Assembly: GCA_009693345.1 (NCBI GenBank)
Contig: SHXL01000122.1
Location: 1 to 8,369 of the forward strand
DNA: 8,369 nt
Direction of reading: 5' to 3'
DNA from: Betaproteobacteria bacterium
GTDB lineage: Bacteria > Pseudomonadota > Gammaproteobacteria > Burkholderiales > SG8-39
Below, piece by piece: positions 1 through 8,367 of this stretch. Below the pieces are notes generated by a model that saw nothing but the letters and a program-made list of their open reading frames with translations, made no database searches and was not told the DNA's origin. Numbering within the stretch: position 1 is the first letter of the stretch; the number at the start of each line of letters is the position of its first letter. The position numbers and the translations under genes are program-made.

Positions 1-1
1 C

Positions 2-2368
<2,367 letters not shown>

Positions 2369-2428
2369 CGCGCGCGCAGGCTGTTCAGCGGCCGAGCTTC
2401 GAGTTTGATTGTATCCCGAGCGCGCGCG
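2369..2428. repeat. GC inverted repeat between convergent genes, possible bidirectional terminator
   Basis: Immediately after the rpoC stop, CGCGCGCGC (2369-2377) is perfectly complementary to GCGCGCGCG (2420-2428), with a 42-nt loop. The plus strand continues into a modest pyrimidine run (CCCTTCTTT, 2432-2440). Lying between two convergent stop codons, it sits where a shared terminator would be expected. The arms are simple alternating GC, the loop is long and there is no real U-tract, so the terminator reading is weak. The rest of the 70-bp gap shows nothing else. Confidence 0.3.
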
Positions 2429-2438
2429 GCGCCCTTCT

Positions 2439-4286
2439 TTACCGGACGGGCTGTTCCAGTTCCGCCTGTTTGTCCAGCCACTCGCCCTCGAGCTGGCCGA
2501 GCTCCTTGCCTAGGTACGCCTGGTCGCGCAGCACCGTCTCTAGCGCTTCCTTGGACGCATCGAGGTAGATCGCCGGATCCGCTAGGCGCGCTTCCATGTC
2601 CGCTTTCTTCGCGTTCAGCCGGGCGATCATCTCCTCCAGCCGCTTGATTCGCGCTTCCATGGTTTTCCGGTTGAAGGAGGGCCTGGCAACGGTCTTCGGC
2701 AGCTCGGGTTTTTCGCGTTTGCTCTTCAACAGCCAGTCGCGGTAGTCGTCCAGATCGCCGTCGAAAGGCCGCAGGCTGGCGTCGGCGACGATGAGGAACT
2801 GGTCGGTGGTGGCGCGCAGCAGGTGCCGGTCGTGCGACACCAGCACCAGCGTGCCCTCGAACTGCGCCAGCGCCACGGTGAGCGCCTCGCGCGTCTCCAG
2901 GTCCAGGTGGTTGGTGGGCTCGTCCAGCAGCAGCAGGTTGGGCCGCTGCCAGACGATCAGGGCCAGGGCGAGCCGCGCTTTTTCGCCGCCCGAGAAGCTC
3001 GCGATCGAGCCCAGGGCCATTTCGCCCGGAAAATTGAAACCACCGAGGAAATTGCGCAGATCCTGCTCGCGCGTTGTCGGCGAAAGCTTCTGCAGGTGCC
3101 ACAGCGGCGACTGGTCGTCGCGCAGCATTTCCACCTGGTGCTGGGCGAAATAGCCGATCGCCAGACCCTTGTTGAACAGGGCAGTCCCTTTGAGCGGCTT
3201 GAGTTCGCCGGCAATGGTCTTGATGAGCGTCGATTTGCCCGCGCCATTGATGCCGAGCAGGCCGTAGCGCTGCTCCGACTGCAGCGAAAAATTGATGTCC
3301 CGCAGCACGGTTTTTGTCCCGTAGCCCGCGTCCGCGTCCTCCAGCACCAGCAGCGGGTTGGGCGCGCGCAGCGGTTCGCGGAACTCGAAGGAGAAGGGCG
3401 CTGTCACGTGCAGCGGCGCCAGGTCTTCCATCTTGGCGAGCATTTTCATGCGGCTCTGAGCCTGCCGCGCTTTGGTGGCCTGAGCCTTGAAGCGGTCGAT
3501 GAACGACTGCAGGTGGGCGCGTTCGCGCTCCTGCTTGGCCCGCTGGCCCGCGGCCAGGATGATCGACTGAGCGCGCTGCATCTCGAATTCCGAGTAGTTG
3601 CCCGCGTAGCGCCTGAGCTTCTTCTGGTCGATGTGCAGGATGACGTTCACCACGCCGTCGAGGAAATCGCGGTCGTGCGACACGACCAGCAGCGTTCCCG
3701 CGTAACGCTTCAGCCAGTCCTCCACCCACAGGATCGCATCGAGATCCAGGTGATTGGTGGGTTCATCCAGCAGCAACAGGTCGGAGGGGCACATCAGCGC
3801 CTGCGCGAGGTTCAGGCGCATGCGCCAGCCGCCCGAGAAACTCGAGACTGGCATCTCCAGCTCTTCATGCTTGAAACCCAGGCCGACCAGCAGCTGCTCG
3901 GCGCGCGAGCGCACGGTGTAAGCGTCGGCATCGCCCAGCGCCGCGTGCAGTTCCCCGATCAGATGCCCGTCATCCTCTTCTTCCGCCCGGGAAAGTTTTT
4001 CTTCAAGCGCTCTTAAATTTGCATCTCCATCGATCGCGTATTCGACCGCCGCGCGGTCCAGCGCCGGCGTTTCCTGCGCGACATGCGCCACCCGCCACTG
4101 CGGCGGGAAATCGGCGTCCCCCTTGTCGGTGTGCAGCTCGCCGCGCAGCACCGCGAAGAGGCTCGACTTGCCAGAGCCGTTGGCGCCGATGAGCCCGATC
4201 CGGTCCCCCGGATTGAGGACGGCGTCGGCGCCGTCGAGCAGCACCTTGGTGCCCCGGATCAGGCTGATATTGGAAAAGCGGATCAT
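2439..4286 (-). CDS. yheS: ABC-F family ATPase, YheS-type
   Basis: This is a soluble ABC-F protein with two nucleotide-binding domains and no membrane segment. The family acts on ribosomes, binding near the E site and modulating the peptidyl-tRNA site; the exact role of YheS members is less defined. Length is 615 aa (E. coli YheS about 637). Domain 1 has Walker A GANGSGKS (34-41), signature FSGGW (150-154), Walker B ending LLLLDEPTNHLDLD (170-183) and H-loop SHDRD (203-207). The inter-domain linker, about 225-310, contains RFKAQATKARQAQSR, as expected for the tRNA-contacting arm. Domain 2 has GINGAGKS (345-352), FSGGE (431-435), Walker B with DEP at 455-457 and SHDRH (484-488). A charged, probably coiled-coil tail covers about 540-610. 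Both catalytic Glu residues are present. The ATG is supported by the family-typical MIxF start. The gene lies 54 bp downstream of the cupin-rhodanese gene on the same strand, so co-transcription is possible. Confidence 0.95.
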   Translation of the reverse strand: MIRFSNISLIRGTKVLLDGADAVLNPGDRIGLIGANGSGKSSLFAVLRGELHTDKGDADFPPQWRVAHVAQETPALDRAAVEYAIDGDANLRALEEKLSRAEEEDDGHLIGELHAALGDADAYTVRSRAEQLLVGLGFKHEELEMPVSSFSGGWRMRLNLAQALMCPSDLLLLDEPTNHLDLDAILWVEDWLKRYAGTLLVVSHDRDFLDGVVNVILHIDQKKLRRYAGNYSEFEMQRAQSIILAAGQRAKQERERAHLQSFIDRFKAQATKARQAQSRMKMLAKMEDLAPLHVTAPFSFEFREPLRAPNPLLVLEDADAGYGTKTVLRDINFSLQSEQRYGLLGINGAGKSTLIKTIAGELKPLKGTALFNKGLAIGYFAQHQVEMLRDDQSPLWHLQKLSPTTREQDLRNFLGGFNFPGEMALGSIASFSGGEKARLALALIVWQRPNLLLLDEPTNHLDLETREALTVALAQFEGTLVLVSHDRHLLRATTDQFLIVADASLRPFDGDLDDYRDWLLKSKREKPELPKTVARPSFNRKTMEARIKRLEEMIARLNAKKADMEARLADPAIYLDASKEALETVLRDQAYLGKELGQLEGEWLDKQAELEQPVR

Positions 4287-4319
4287 GCTCGGAACATGCG
4301 GGTCTCCCGGAAGGCCCGC
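4283..4319 (-). promoter_or_regulatory. Leader of the ABC-F gene: hairpin, Shine-Dalgarno and four-codon ORF overlapping the start
   Basis: Read on the minus strand, the stem GCGGG/CCCGC (outer arms at 4315-4319 and 4298-4302) encloses GGGAG (4304-4308). That GGGAG is 17 nt from the ABC-F ATG, which is too far, but exactly 6 nt from an ATG at 4297-4295. This second ATG opens the mini-ORF ATG TTC CGA GCA TGA (MFRA, stop 4285-4283). Its stop overlaps the ABC-F start as ATGA, the classic geometry for translational coupling. No other good Shine-Dalgarno precedes the ABC-F ATG. The sequence features are direct; the regulatory role is inference, and a chance arrangement cannot be excluded. Confidence 0.35.
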
Positions 4320-4340
4320 GATTCTACAGAAACAAGCAGG

Positions 4341-6479
4341 TCAGCGCGCGGGAAAATCCCTGAAACGGCAATCAGGATCGCGGCGGATCTTCTCCAGCAG
4401 CGCAACCTCCCATTGCAGATAATCCTGCATCGCCGCCTCGATCTGGGCCGCGTGATCGTAGGGTTTGTAATACACGTCTTCAGGCGGCTCGAGCATGCGC
4501 GTTGCGCCGCGCTCAAGCGGCAGGCCGGCGGCGTCCCAGGCCGCCGTACCGCCTTGCAGCGCAGGCACGTCGCGCCCGAGCAGGGCGGCGAGATCCGCCG
4601 CGGCGTAGCGCGCGAGCAGGCCGTCGGGCGAAGTGCAGACAATGGTCTTCGCGTCGAAAGCCTGGACATGATTGGCGAGCCGGGAGCGGATTGCAAACGC
4701 CGCGCCCGGGATGTGGCCGTCGCGGTACTGAAGGCTGGTGCCGAAATCGAGCACCAGAGTGCTGCCTGCTTTCAGGTCCCGTGGGGAAATTGTCGGGCAG
4801 GAGGGTGCGCTATCGGGGAATGCCGGTTGAATGGAATCAAGAACCGCATTTCTTACGACAACAACTTCCGACCAGCCCATCTGCAGCAGCCAGGAAGCGG
4901 TCAGCGTGGCGCGCACGCCGTCGTCGTCGACGAGCGCGATGCGCGCGCCGTGCACCGCGCAATAGGTATCGGTCGCCTGCACCAGCTGGCCGCCGGGCGC
5001 GGATACCGAGCCGGGCAGGTGCCCCGCCGCGTATTCCTCGGGCGAACGGACATCGAAGAGGTAGGTCGTTTTAGAATTATCGTTTTGAAAGGTTTTTAAT
5101 TCAGAAAGAGAAATTTTCGGAATTCCAAACCGTTTCGCCACTTTCGCCGCCGCTTCCATTGCTTTTCCTAGAGAGGTTTCCGAAGGAATTTGCGCCATGC
5201 GCGATTGTCCGCGCTCCAGCTCCAGCCCGGCGAGGTGCCAGCCCATGGTGCCGTTCTTGAGCGCCACTACCTTGTTCGGAATGCCGGCGTTGATCAGGGA
5301 TTGCGCGCCGATGATCGAGCGCGTGCGTCCGGCGCAGTTCACCACCACCAGCGTCTCCGGGCGTGGCGCGGCCTGGTGCACGCGGTAGACGAGTTCCGCG
5401 CCCGGGCAGTCGAGCGCCCCGGGGATGTTCATGACCCGGTATTCGTTCATCGGGCGCGAATCGAGCACCACAAGGTCTTCGCCGGCATCCAGTTTCGCCT
5501 TGAGCGCCGCCGCGGCGATGCGCGGCGTGTTGTCGCGGTGCTCGACATGCTCGCCGAACGCCTTCGAGGGCACGTGCATCCCCGAATACAGTTCATGGCC
5601 GGCCGCTTTCCAGCCGGCGACGCCGTCGGCCAGCACGTCCAGGTTGCGGTAGCCCAGCCGCCGCAACAAACGTGCCGCGCGCTGCGCGAGGCGCTCGTCG
5701 TCGTCGACCAGCACGATGCGCGTGGCGAGGCGCGGCGCGAGGCGGCCGATGCGCAACTCCATTTGCGACAACGGGGCCGACGTGGCGAGGAACAGATGGC
5801 CGCGCGCATGCACACCTTCTTCGCGCACGTCGAGGATCGCGCATTCCCCGTCGGCGGCGGTCAGCGCCCGCAGCTCCGGCGCCGCGATGCGCGTGCAGTA
5901 GATCTCCGGCCTGGTCATGAAGCGCGCGACCTTGCCGCCGGTACTCGAGGGGAAGGTGACGCGGTCGGGCAGGTCTTCCAGCGTCTTGCCGTAAAGGTGC
6001 AGGTGCAGCGACTCGCTCTTGCTGGTCACCTCGATGGTGTGGAAGTCGTCCGGCAGCATGGCGCAGGCGCTGCCGCGCTGAATGGTCAGCTCGTGCGTTT
6101 TCGCCAGCCGGCCTTCGCCTGGCGCTTCGCCGCAGTCGGTCCGCTCGTAGAACACATTGTGCTCGTCGCCGTAGACCCCGGCGATGGAGGCCCAGGTGGT
6201 GTGGTTATGCGGCGGCTGCGCCTTGCCTGGCACGCCAGCCGAGCCGTAGAGCGCGAAGCGCCCGTCGGTGTCTTCGGCGAGGTGGTAGATGGTCCCGGCG
6301 CGGCCGGGCATGTTGGCGAAATGCGCCGCGGGGAAGAGTTCCGAGCGGCTCGCGAGCGCGATCAGCTCGGCCTTGATCCGGTCGAGGGACGCGCGCGTGA
6401 CGCCGTCGCGGGCTTCGATTGCTCGCACGCTGCCGATCAGTTCCGCGACAGCCGTTGCGCGCTCGCCATGGATCATCAT
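4341..6479 (-). CDS. Cupin (cysteine/thiol dioxygenase-like) fused to four rhodanese domains
   Basis: The predicted protein is cytosolic, 712 aa, with no signal peptide or membrane helix. Residues about 45-165 form a cupin: HNH (H91, H93), a further His (H147) in DDFHTIEV, then HLHLYG (H161, Y163). This matches the 3-His iron site and the late SxHxY of cysteine dioxygenase-type enzymes, except that His replaces the Ser. Four rhodanese modules follow, at about 195-297, 318-422, 455-550 and 562-660. Modules 2 and 4 carry a cysteine at the active loop (C382 in CAGRTRS; C615 in CTSPDG). Modules 1 and 3 have aspartate there (D260, D519; both VDDD). The likely role is oxidation of a thiol coupled to sulfane-sulfur transfer; the substrate is unknown. 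The start is uncertain: ATG at 6479 is chosen (ATG at 6476 is equally possible), because an in-frame TTG at 6527 has no well-spaced Shine-Dalgarno and extends across a promoter-like region. Confidence 0.88.
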   Translation of the reverse strand: MMIHGERATAVAELIGSVRAIEARDGVTRASLDRIKAELIALASRSELFPAAHFANMPGRAGTIYHLAEDTDGRFALYGSAGVPGKAQPPHNHTTWASIAGVYGDEHNVFYERTDCGEAPGEGRLAKTHELTIQRGSACAMLPDDFHTIEVTSKSESLHLHLYGKTLEDLPDRVTFPSSTGGKVARFMTRPEIYCTRIAAPELRALTAADGECAILDVREEGVHARGHLFLATSAPLSQMELRIGRLAPRLATRIVLVDDDERLAQRAARLLRRLGYRNLDVLADGVAGWKAAGHELYSGMHVPSKAFGEHVEHRDNTPRIAAAALKAKLDAGEDLVVLDSRPMNEYRVMNIPGALDCPGAELVYRVHQAAPRPETLVVVNCAGRTRSIIGAQSLINAGIPNKVVALKNGTMGWHLAGLELERGQSRMAQIPSETSLGKAMEAAAKVAKRFGIPKISLSELKTFQNDNSKTTYLFDVRSPEEYAAGHLPGSVSAPGGQLVQATDTYCAVHGARIALVDDDGVRATLTASWLLQMGWSEVVVVRNAVLDSIQPAFPDSAPSCPTISPRDLKAGSTLVLDFGTSLQYRDGHIPGAAFAIRSRLANHVQAFDAKTIVCTSPDGLLARYAAADLAALLGRDVPALQGGTAAWDAAGLPLERGATRMLEPPEDVYYKPYDHAAQIEAAMQDYLQWEVALLEKIRRDPDCRFRDFPAR

Positions 6480-6488
6480 GGCCGCAAC

Positions 6489-6494
6489 TATAAT
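6489..6494 (+). promoter_or_regulatory. Perfect TATAAT -10 hexamer in the divergent intergenic region
   Basis: TATAAT lies 52 bp upstream of the racemase-family ATG in an otherwise GC-rich sequence, so it is a plausible sigma-70 -10 box giving a leader of about 45 nt. There is no convincing -35: the hexamer 17 bp upstream is CCATGG, and TTGCGC at 6455-6460 is too far away. The overlapping minus-strand sequence TATAGT (6492-6487), with TTGCAC (6512-6507) upstream, could serve the rhodanese gene, but that spacer is only 14 bp. The site may work in both directions or need an activator. Confidence 0.35.
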
Positions 6495-6546
6495 CGTTCC
6501 ATGATCGTGCAACCTGCTGCGATGCAAGATCCACCGAAGAAATGAG

Positions 6547-7197
6547 ATGCCGAAGATCTACCTAGTGCATGCCGTGGCGATATCCATGGCGCCGGTGGAA
6601 GCCAGCTTCCGGAAAATCTGGCCCGGGGCGCGCCTCGCGCATCTCCTTGACGACTCCCTGTACTCGGATTTCAATCTCGACGGCCGGCTGACCGAAGCCA
6701 TGATAGAGCGGTTCAGGGAGCTCGGACGCTACTGCGCACGTGCGCACGCCGACGCACTCCTGTTCACCTGTTCGGCATTCGGGCCGGCGATCGATGCGGT
6801 GAAATCCGACCAGAAGATTCCGGTGCTCAAGCCGAATGAGGCCCTGTACGACGAACTCGTCGCCAAGGGCGGACGGGCCGCGTTGCTCGCCACCTATCCC
6901 CCTTCGCTGCCGTCGATGCGGGCCGAAATCGAGACGCATGCGAGCAAGAAGGGCGCACGATTGGAAATTCACACCCGTCTCGTTGAAGGTGCGCTCGACG
7001 CCCTGATGAGCGGAAGGGCAGAGCAGCACCACCAGCTGATCGCCGAGGCGGCGCCTGCGTTCGCCGACTACGACAGCATCGCGTTCGCGCAGTTTTCGAT
7101 GGCGCCTGCGGTCGACCTCGCGGAGGCGCGCGTGGGCAGGTCTGTACTGACCACGCCCGATAGCGCGGTCAGGAAGCTCAAGGCGCTGATGCTCTAG
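6547..7197 (+). CDS. Aspartate/glutamate racemase-superfamily protein, single-cysteine type
   Basis: This is a 216-aa cytosolic protein of the Asp/Glu/hydantoin racemase fold, which normally uses two cysteines to move an alpha-proton. The first catalytic site is clear: LLFTCSAFGPAID, with C75. At the second site, where racemases usually have a Cys, it reads IAFAQFSMAPAVD, with Gln182 and Ser184 and no Cys. The C-terminal VLTTPDSAVRKLK is typical of the superfamily. From memory, a subgroup with TCSAFG and AQFSMA shares this pattern, so this looks like a family trait and not a broken gene. A two-base racemisation is therefore unlikely; isomerase, decarboxylase or lyase chemistry is possible and the substrate cannot be named. 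The ATG at 6547 has only a weak purine-rich GAAGAA upstream. It is divergent from the cupin-rhodanese gene. Its TAG stop coincides with the IS insertion point, and the protein appears complete. Confidence 0.85.
   Translation: MPKIYLVHAVAISMAPVEASFRKIWPGARLAHLLDDSLYSDFNLDGRLTEAMIERFRELGRYCARAHADALLFTCSAFGPAIDAVKSDQKIPVLKPNEALYDELVAKGGRAALLATYPPSLPSMRAEIETHASKKGARLEIHTRLVEGALDALMSGRAEQHHQLIAEAAPAFADYDSIAFAQFSMAPAVDLAEARVGRSVLTTPDSAVRKLKALML
7194..7197. other. IS5-type target site (CTAG) overlapping the racemase-family stop codon
   Basis: CTAG directly precedes GGAAAC at the left IS end. At the right end GTTTCC is followed by CTA (8367-8369), where the window stops, so the fourth base is unseen. 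This fits a 4-bp YTAR duplication, known for the IS5 subgroup of the IS5 family. TAG (7195-7197) is also the stop codon of the upstream gene. A shorter TA duplication with ends starting GGGAAAC cannot be excluded from the window. Confidence 0.65.
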
Positions 7198-7212
7198 GGA
7201 AACGCTGAACAA
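7197..7212 (+). repeat. Left terminal inverted repeat of the IS5-family element
   Basis: GGGAAACGCTGAACAA is the left arm. It pairs with the reverse complement of 8352-8367, differing at a single position (G against A at the eighth base). The first G may belong to the CTAG target site, in which case the repeat starts GGAAAC. Confidence 0.92.
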
Positions 7213-7326
7213 CTGATCGCGCAGGGCGACAGATGAACGCGATTGAGTTGAATTTTTGATTTGAAAGGAATTTTCATTGATATGCAGGCCATTTTGATAG
7301 CGAAAGCGGGGTATTGCTCGGTATTT

Positions 7327-8301
7327 CTATCCCGCTGGACGCACCTGTCCTGTGAGTGGCCTTCCCCATTTTCTCAGATTGATCAGAGCGAGCATCGCGA
7401 ATGCGCGATTGGCGTTCTTGGCCAGGCCGCGGTAGCGAACCTTGGCGAAACCCCAGATGCGCTTGAGTGTCAAGAACGGATGCTCGATCTTGGAACGTAC
7501 ACTCGACTTGCGCCGGTTGGTTTCTTTGTCCGCATCGGTCAAGGGCCGGTTCTTGTAGGCCCGCTTGTTGGTGAAGTCTTTCGCTCTCGGCGCGATGTCT
7601 TTGAGTCGCTCCCGCTGCTTCTCGCCCCGGTAGGCGCTGTCGCCGTAGAGCCGGGTCTCCTCGCCATGCAGCAGGTTGGGCAGTTCATGGCTGTCGTGCA
7701 CGTTGCCGGCGGTGACGCTCGCGCTGTGTACCAGGCCAGTCTGACTGTCCGCGCCGATATGCAGCTTCATGCCAAAGTACCATTCGTTGCCTTTCTTGCT
7801 CTGGTGCATCTCCGGGTCGCGGCTCTTGTCCTGATTCTTCGTCGAGGGCGGTGCGGCGATCAACGTGGCATCGACGATCGTGCCTCCAGAGAGCTTCATG
7901 CCGTTGGTTTGGAGCAACTCACCGATCTTCGCGAACAGCGCCGCGCCGATCTGGTGTTCTTCGAGAAAATGGCGGAATTGAAGCAAGGTGGTGGCATCCG
8001 GCACGCGCTCGCGCCCAAGGTCAATCCGGCAGAAGTCGCGAAACGCAGGAACGTCGTACAGCGCATCCTCGCAGGCTTCATCAGCCAGATTGAACCAGTT
8101 GGCAATGCAGTACATCCGCAGCATCCGCTCCATGCCTCTGGGCGCTCGACCGTTCCCCGCCTTCGGGTAGTGCGGCTCAATCAGCGCACAGAACTCAGCC
8201 CACGGCACCAGCGCCTCCATGCGCGCCAGAAATTCCGCCTTGCGGGTCGCTCTACCATGCACCTCGAATCCCTTCGCCGCCGCCAACGTCATCTGTTTCA
8301 C
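7327..8301 (-). CDS. IS5-family DDE transposase
   Basis: This 324-aa transposase cuts and joins the ends of its own element. An N-terminal InsH/DUF772-type DNA-binding domain is visible (FEVHGRATRKAEFLARM, then PHYPKAGNGRAP and MLRMYCIANWFNL). The catalytic triad is D144 (TIVDAT), D221 (YGDSAYRG) and E273 (KIEHPF). The IS4/IS5 signature R-3-E-6-K is complete (R269, E273, K280). Other family blocks are STKNQDKSRDPEMHQSKKGN, WYFGMKLHIG, and FAKVRYRGLAKNANR near the C-terminus. GTG at 8301 is chosen over an in-frame ATG at 8343: GGGAGGG lies 7 nt upstream of it, the resulting VKQMTL start matches the family, and the longer form adds 14 atypical basic residues. No frameshift or internal stop is seen, so it is probably functional. 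Confidence 0.95.
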   Translation of the reverse strand: MKQMTLAAAKGFEVHGRATRKAEFLARMEALVPWAEFCALIEPHYPKAGNGRAPRGMERMLRMYCIANWFNLADEACEDALYDVPAFRDFCRIDLGRERVPDATTLLQFRHFLEEHQIGAALFAKIGELLQTNGMKLSGGTIVDATLIAAPPSTKNQDKSRDPEMHQSKKGNEWYFGMKLHIGADSQTGLVHSASVTAGNVHDSHELPNLLHGEETRLYGDSAYRGEKQRERLKDIAPRAKDFTNKRAYKNRPLTDADKETNRRKSSVRSKIEHPFLTLKRIWGFAKVRYRGLAKNANRAFAMLALINLRKWGRPLTGQVRPAG

Positions 8302-8308
8302 AATCAAA

Positions 8309-8315
8309 CCCTCCC
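8309..8315 (-). promoter_or_regulatory. Ribosome binding site setting the transposase GTG start
   Basis: On the minus strand GGGAGGG lies 7 nt before GTG at 8301-8299, the best Shine-Dalgarno in the window. It decides the start in favour of GTG over the in-frame ATG at 8343, which lies close to the right terminal repeat. Confidence 0.75.
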
Positions 8316-8351
8316 GTTTGCGTCTCGTACTTCGACAACGCATCGAGAGAC

Positions 8352-8367
8352 TTGTTCAGTGTTTCCC
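8352..8367 (-). repeat. Right terminal inverted repeat of the IS5-family element
   Basis: On the minus strand this reads GGGAAACACTGAACAA, the partner of 7197-7212 with one mismatch. It lies about 50 bp upstream of the transposase start, where IS promoters usually sit. Only two bases of window follow it. Confidence 0.92.

Larger units (their letters stand above)
7197..8367 (-). mobile_element. Complete IS5-family insertion sequence, about 1.17 kb
   Basis: A single transposase gene is flanked by terminal inverted repeats that match at 15 of 16 positions, and by a probable CTA(G) target duplication. Size (about 1169-1171 bp), one ORF and DDE transposase are as usual for the IS5 family. The gene is transcribed toward the left end, convergent with the racemase-family gene. 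The 3' non-coding part (7213-7326) is AT-richer than the host genes. It contains only a short inverted repeat (ATCGCG 7216-7221 / CGCGAT 7238-7243) and no separate gene that I can support. An intact transposase and clean ends suggest a recent, possibly still mobile copy. Confidence 0.93.

Noticed and set aside
2823..4016. 397-codon open frame on the plus strand opposite the ABC-F gene
   Set aside because: Composition is that of a GC-rich antisense shadow, with no recognisable motif, and the opposite strand carries a clear two-domain ATPase.
5190..6545. 451-codon open frame on the plus strand opposite the cupin-rhodanese gene
   Set aside because: Low-complexity Arg/Ala/Val/His/Gln-rich translation typical of antisense frames; the minus strand has conserved cupin and rhodanese motifs throughout.
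7216..7243. ATCGCG/CGCGAT inverted repeat inside the left end of the IS as a terminator
   Set aside because: Six-base arms with a 16-nt loop and no adjacent T-run; too weak to call.
8299..8343. Transposase start at ATG 8343
   Set aside because: The GTG at 8301 has a far better Shine-Dalgarno and matches the family N-terminus; the extra 14 residues look like read-through of the IS end.
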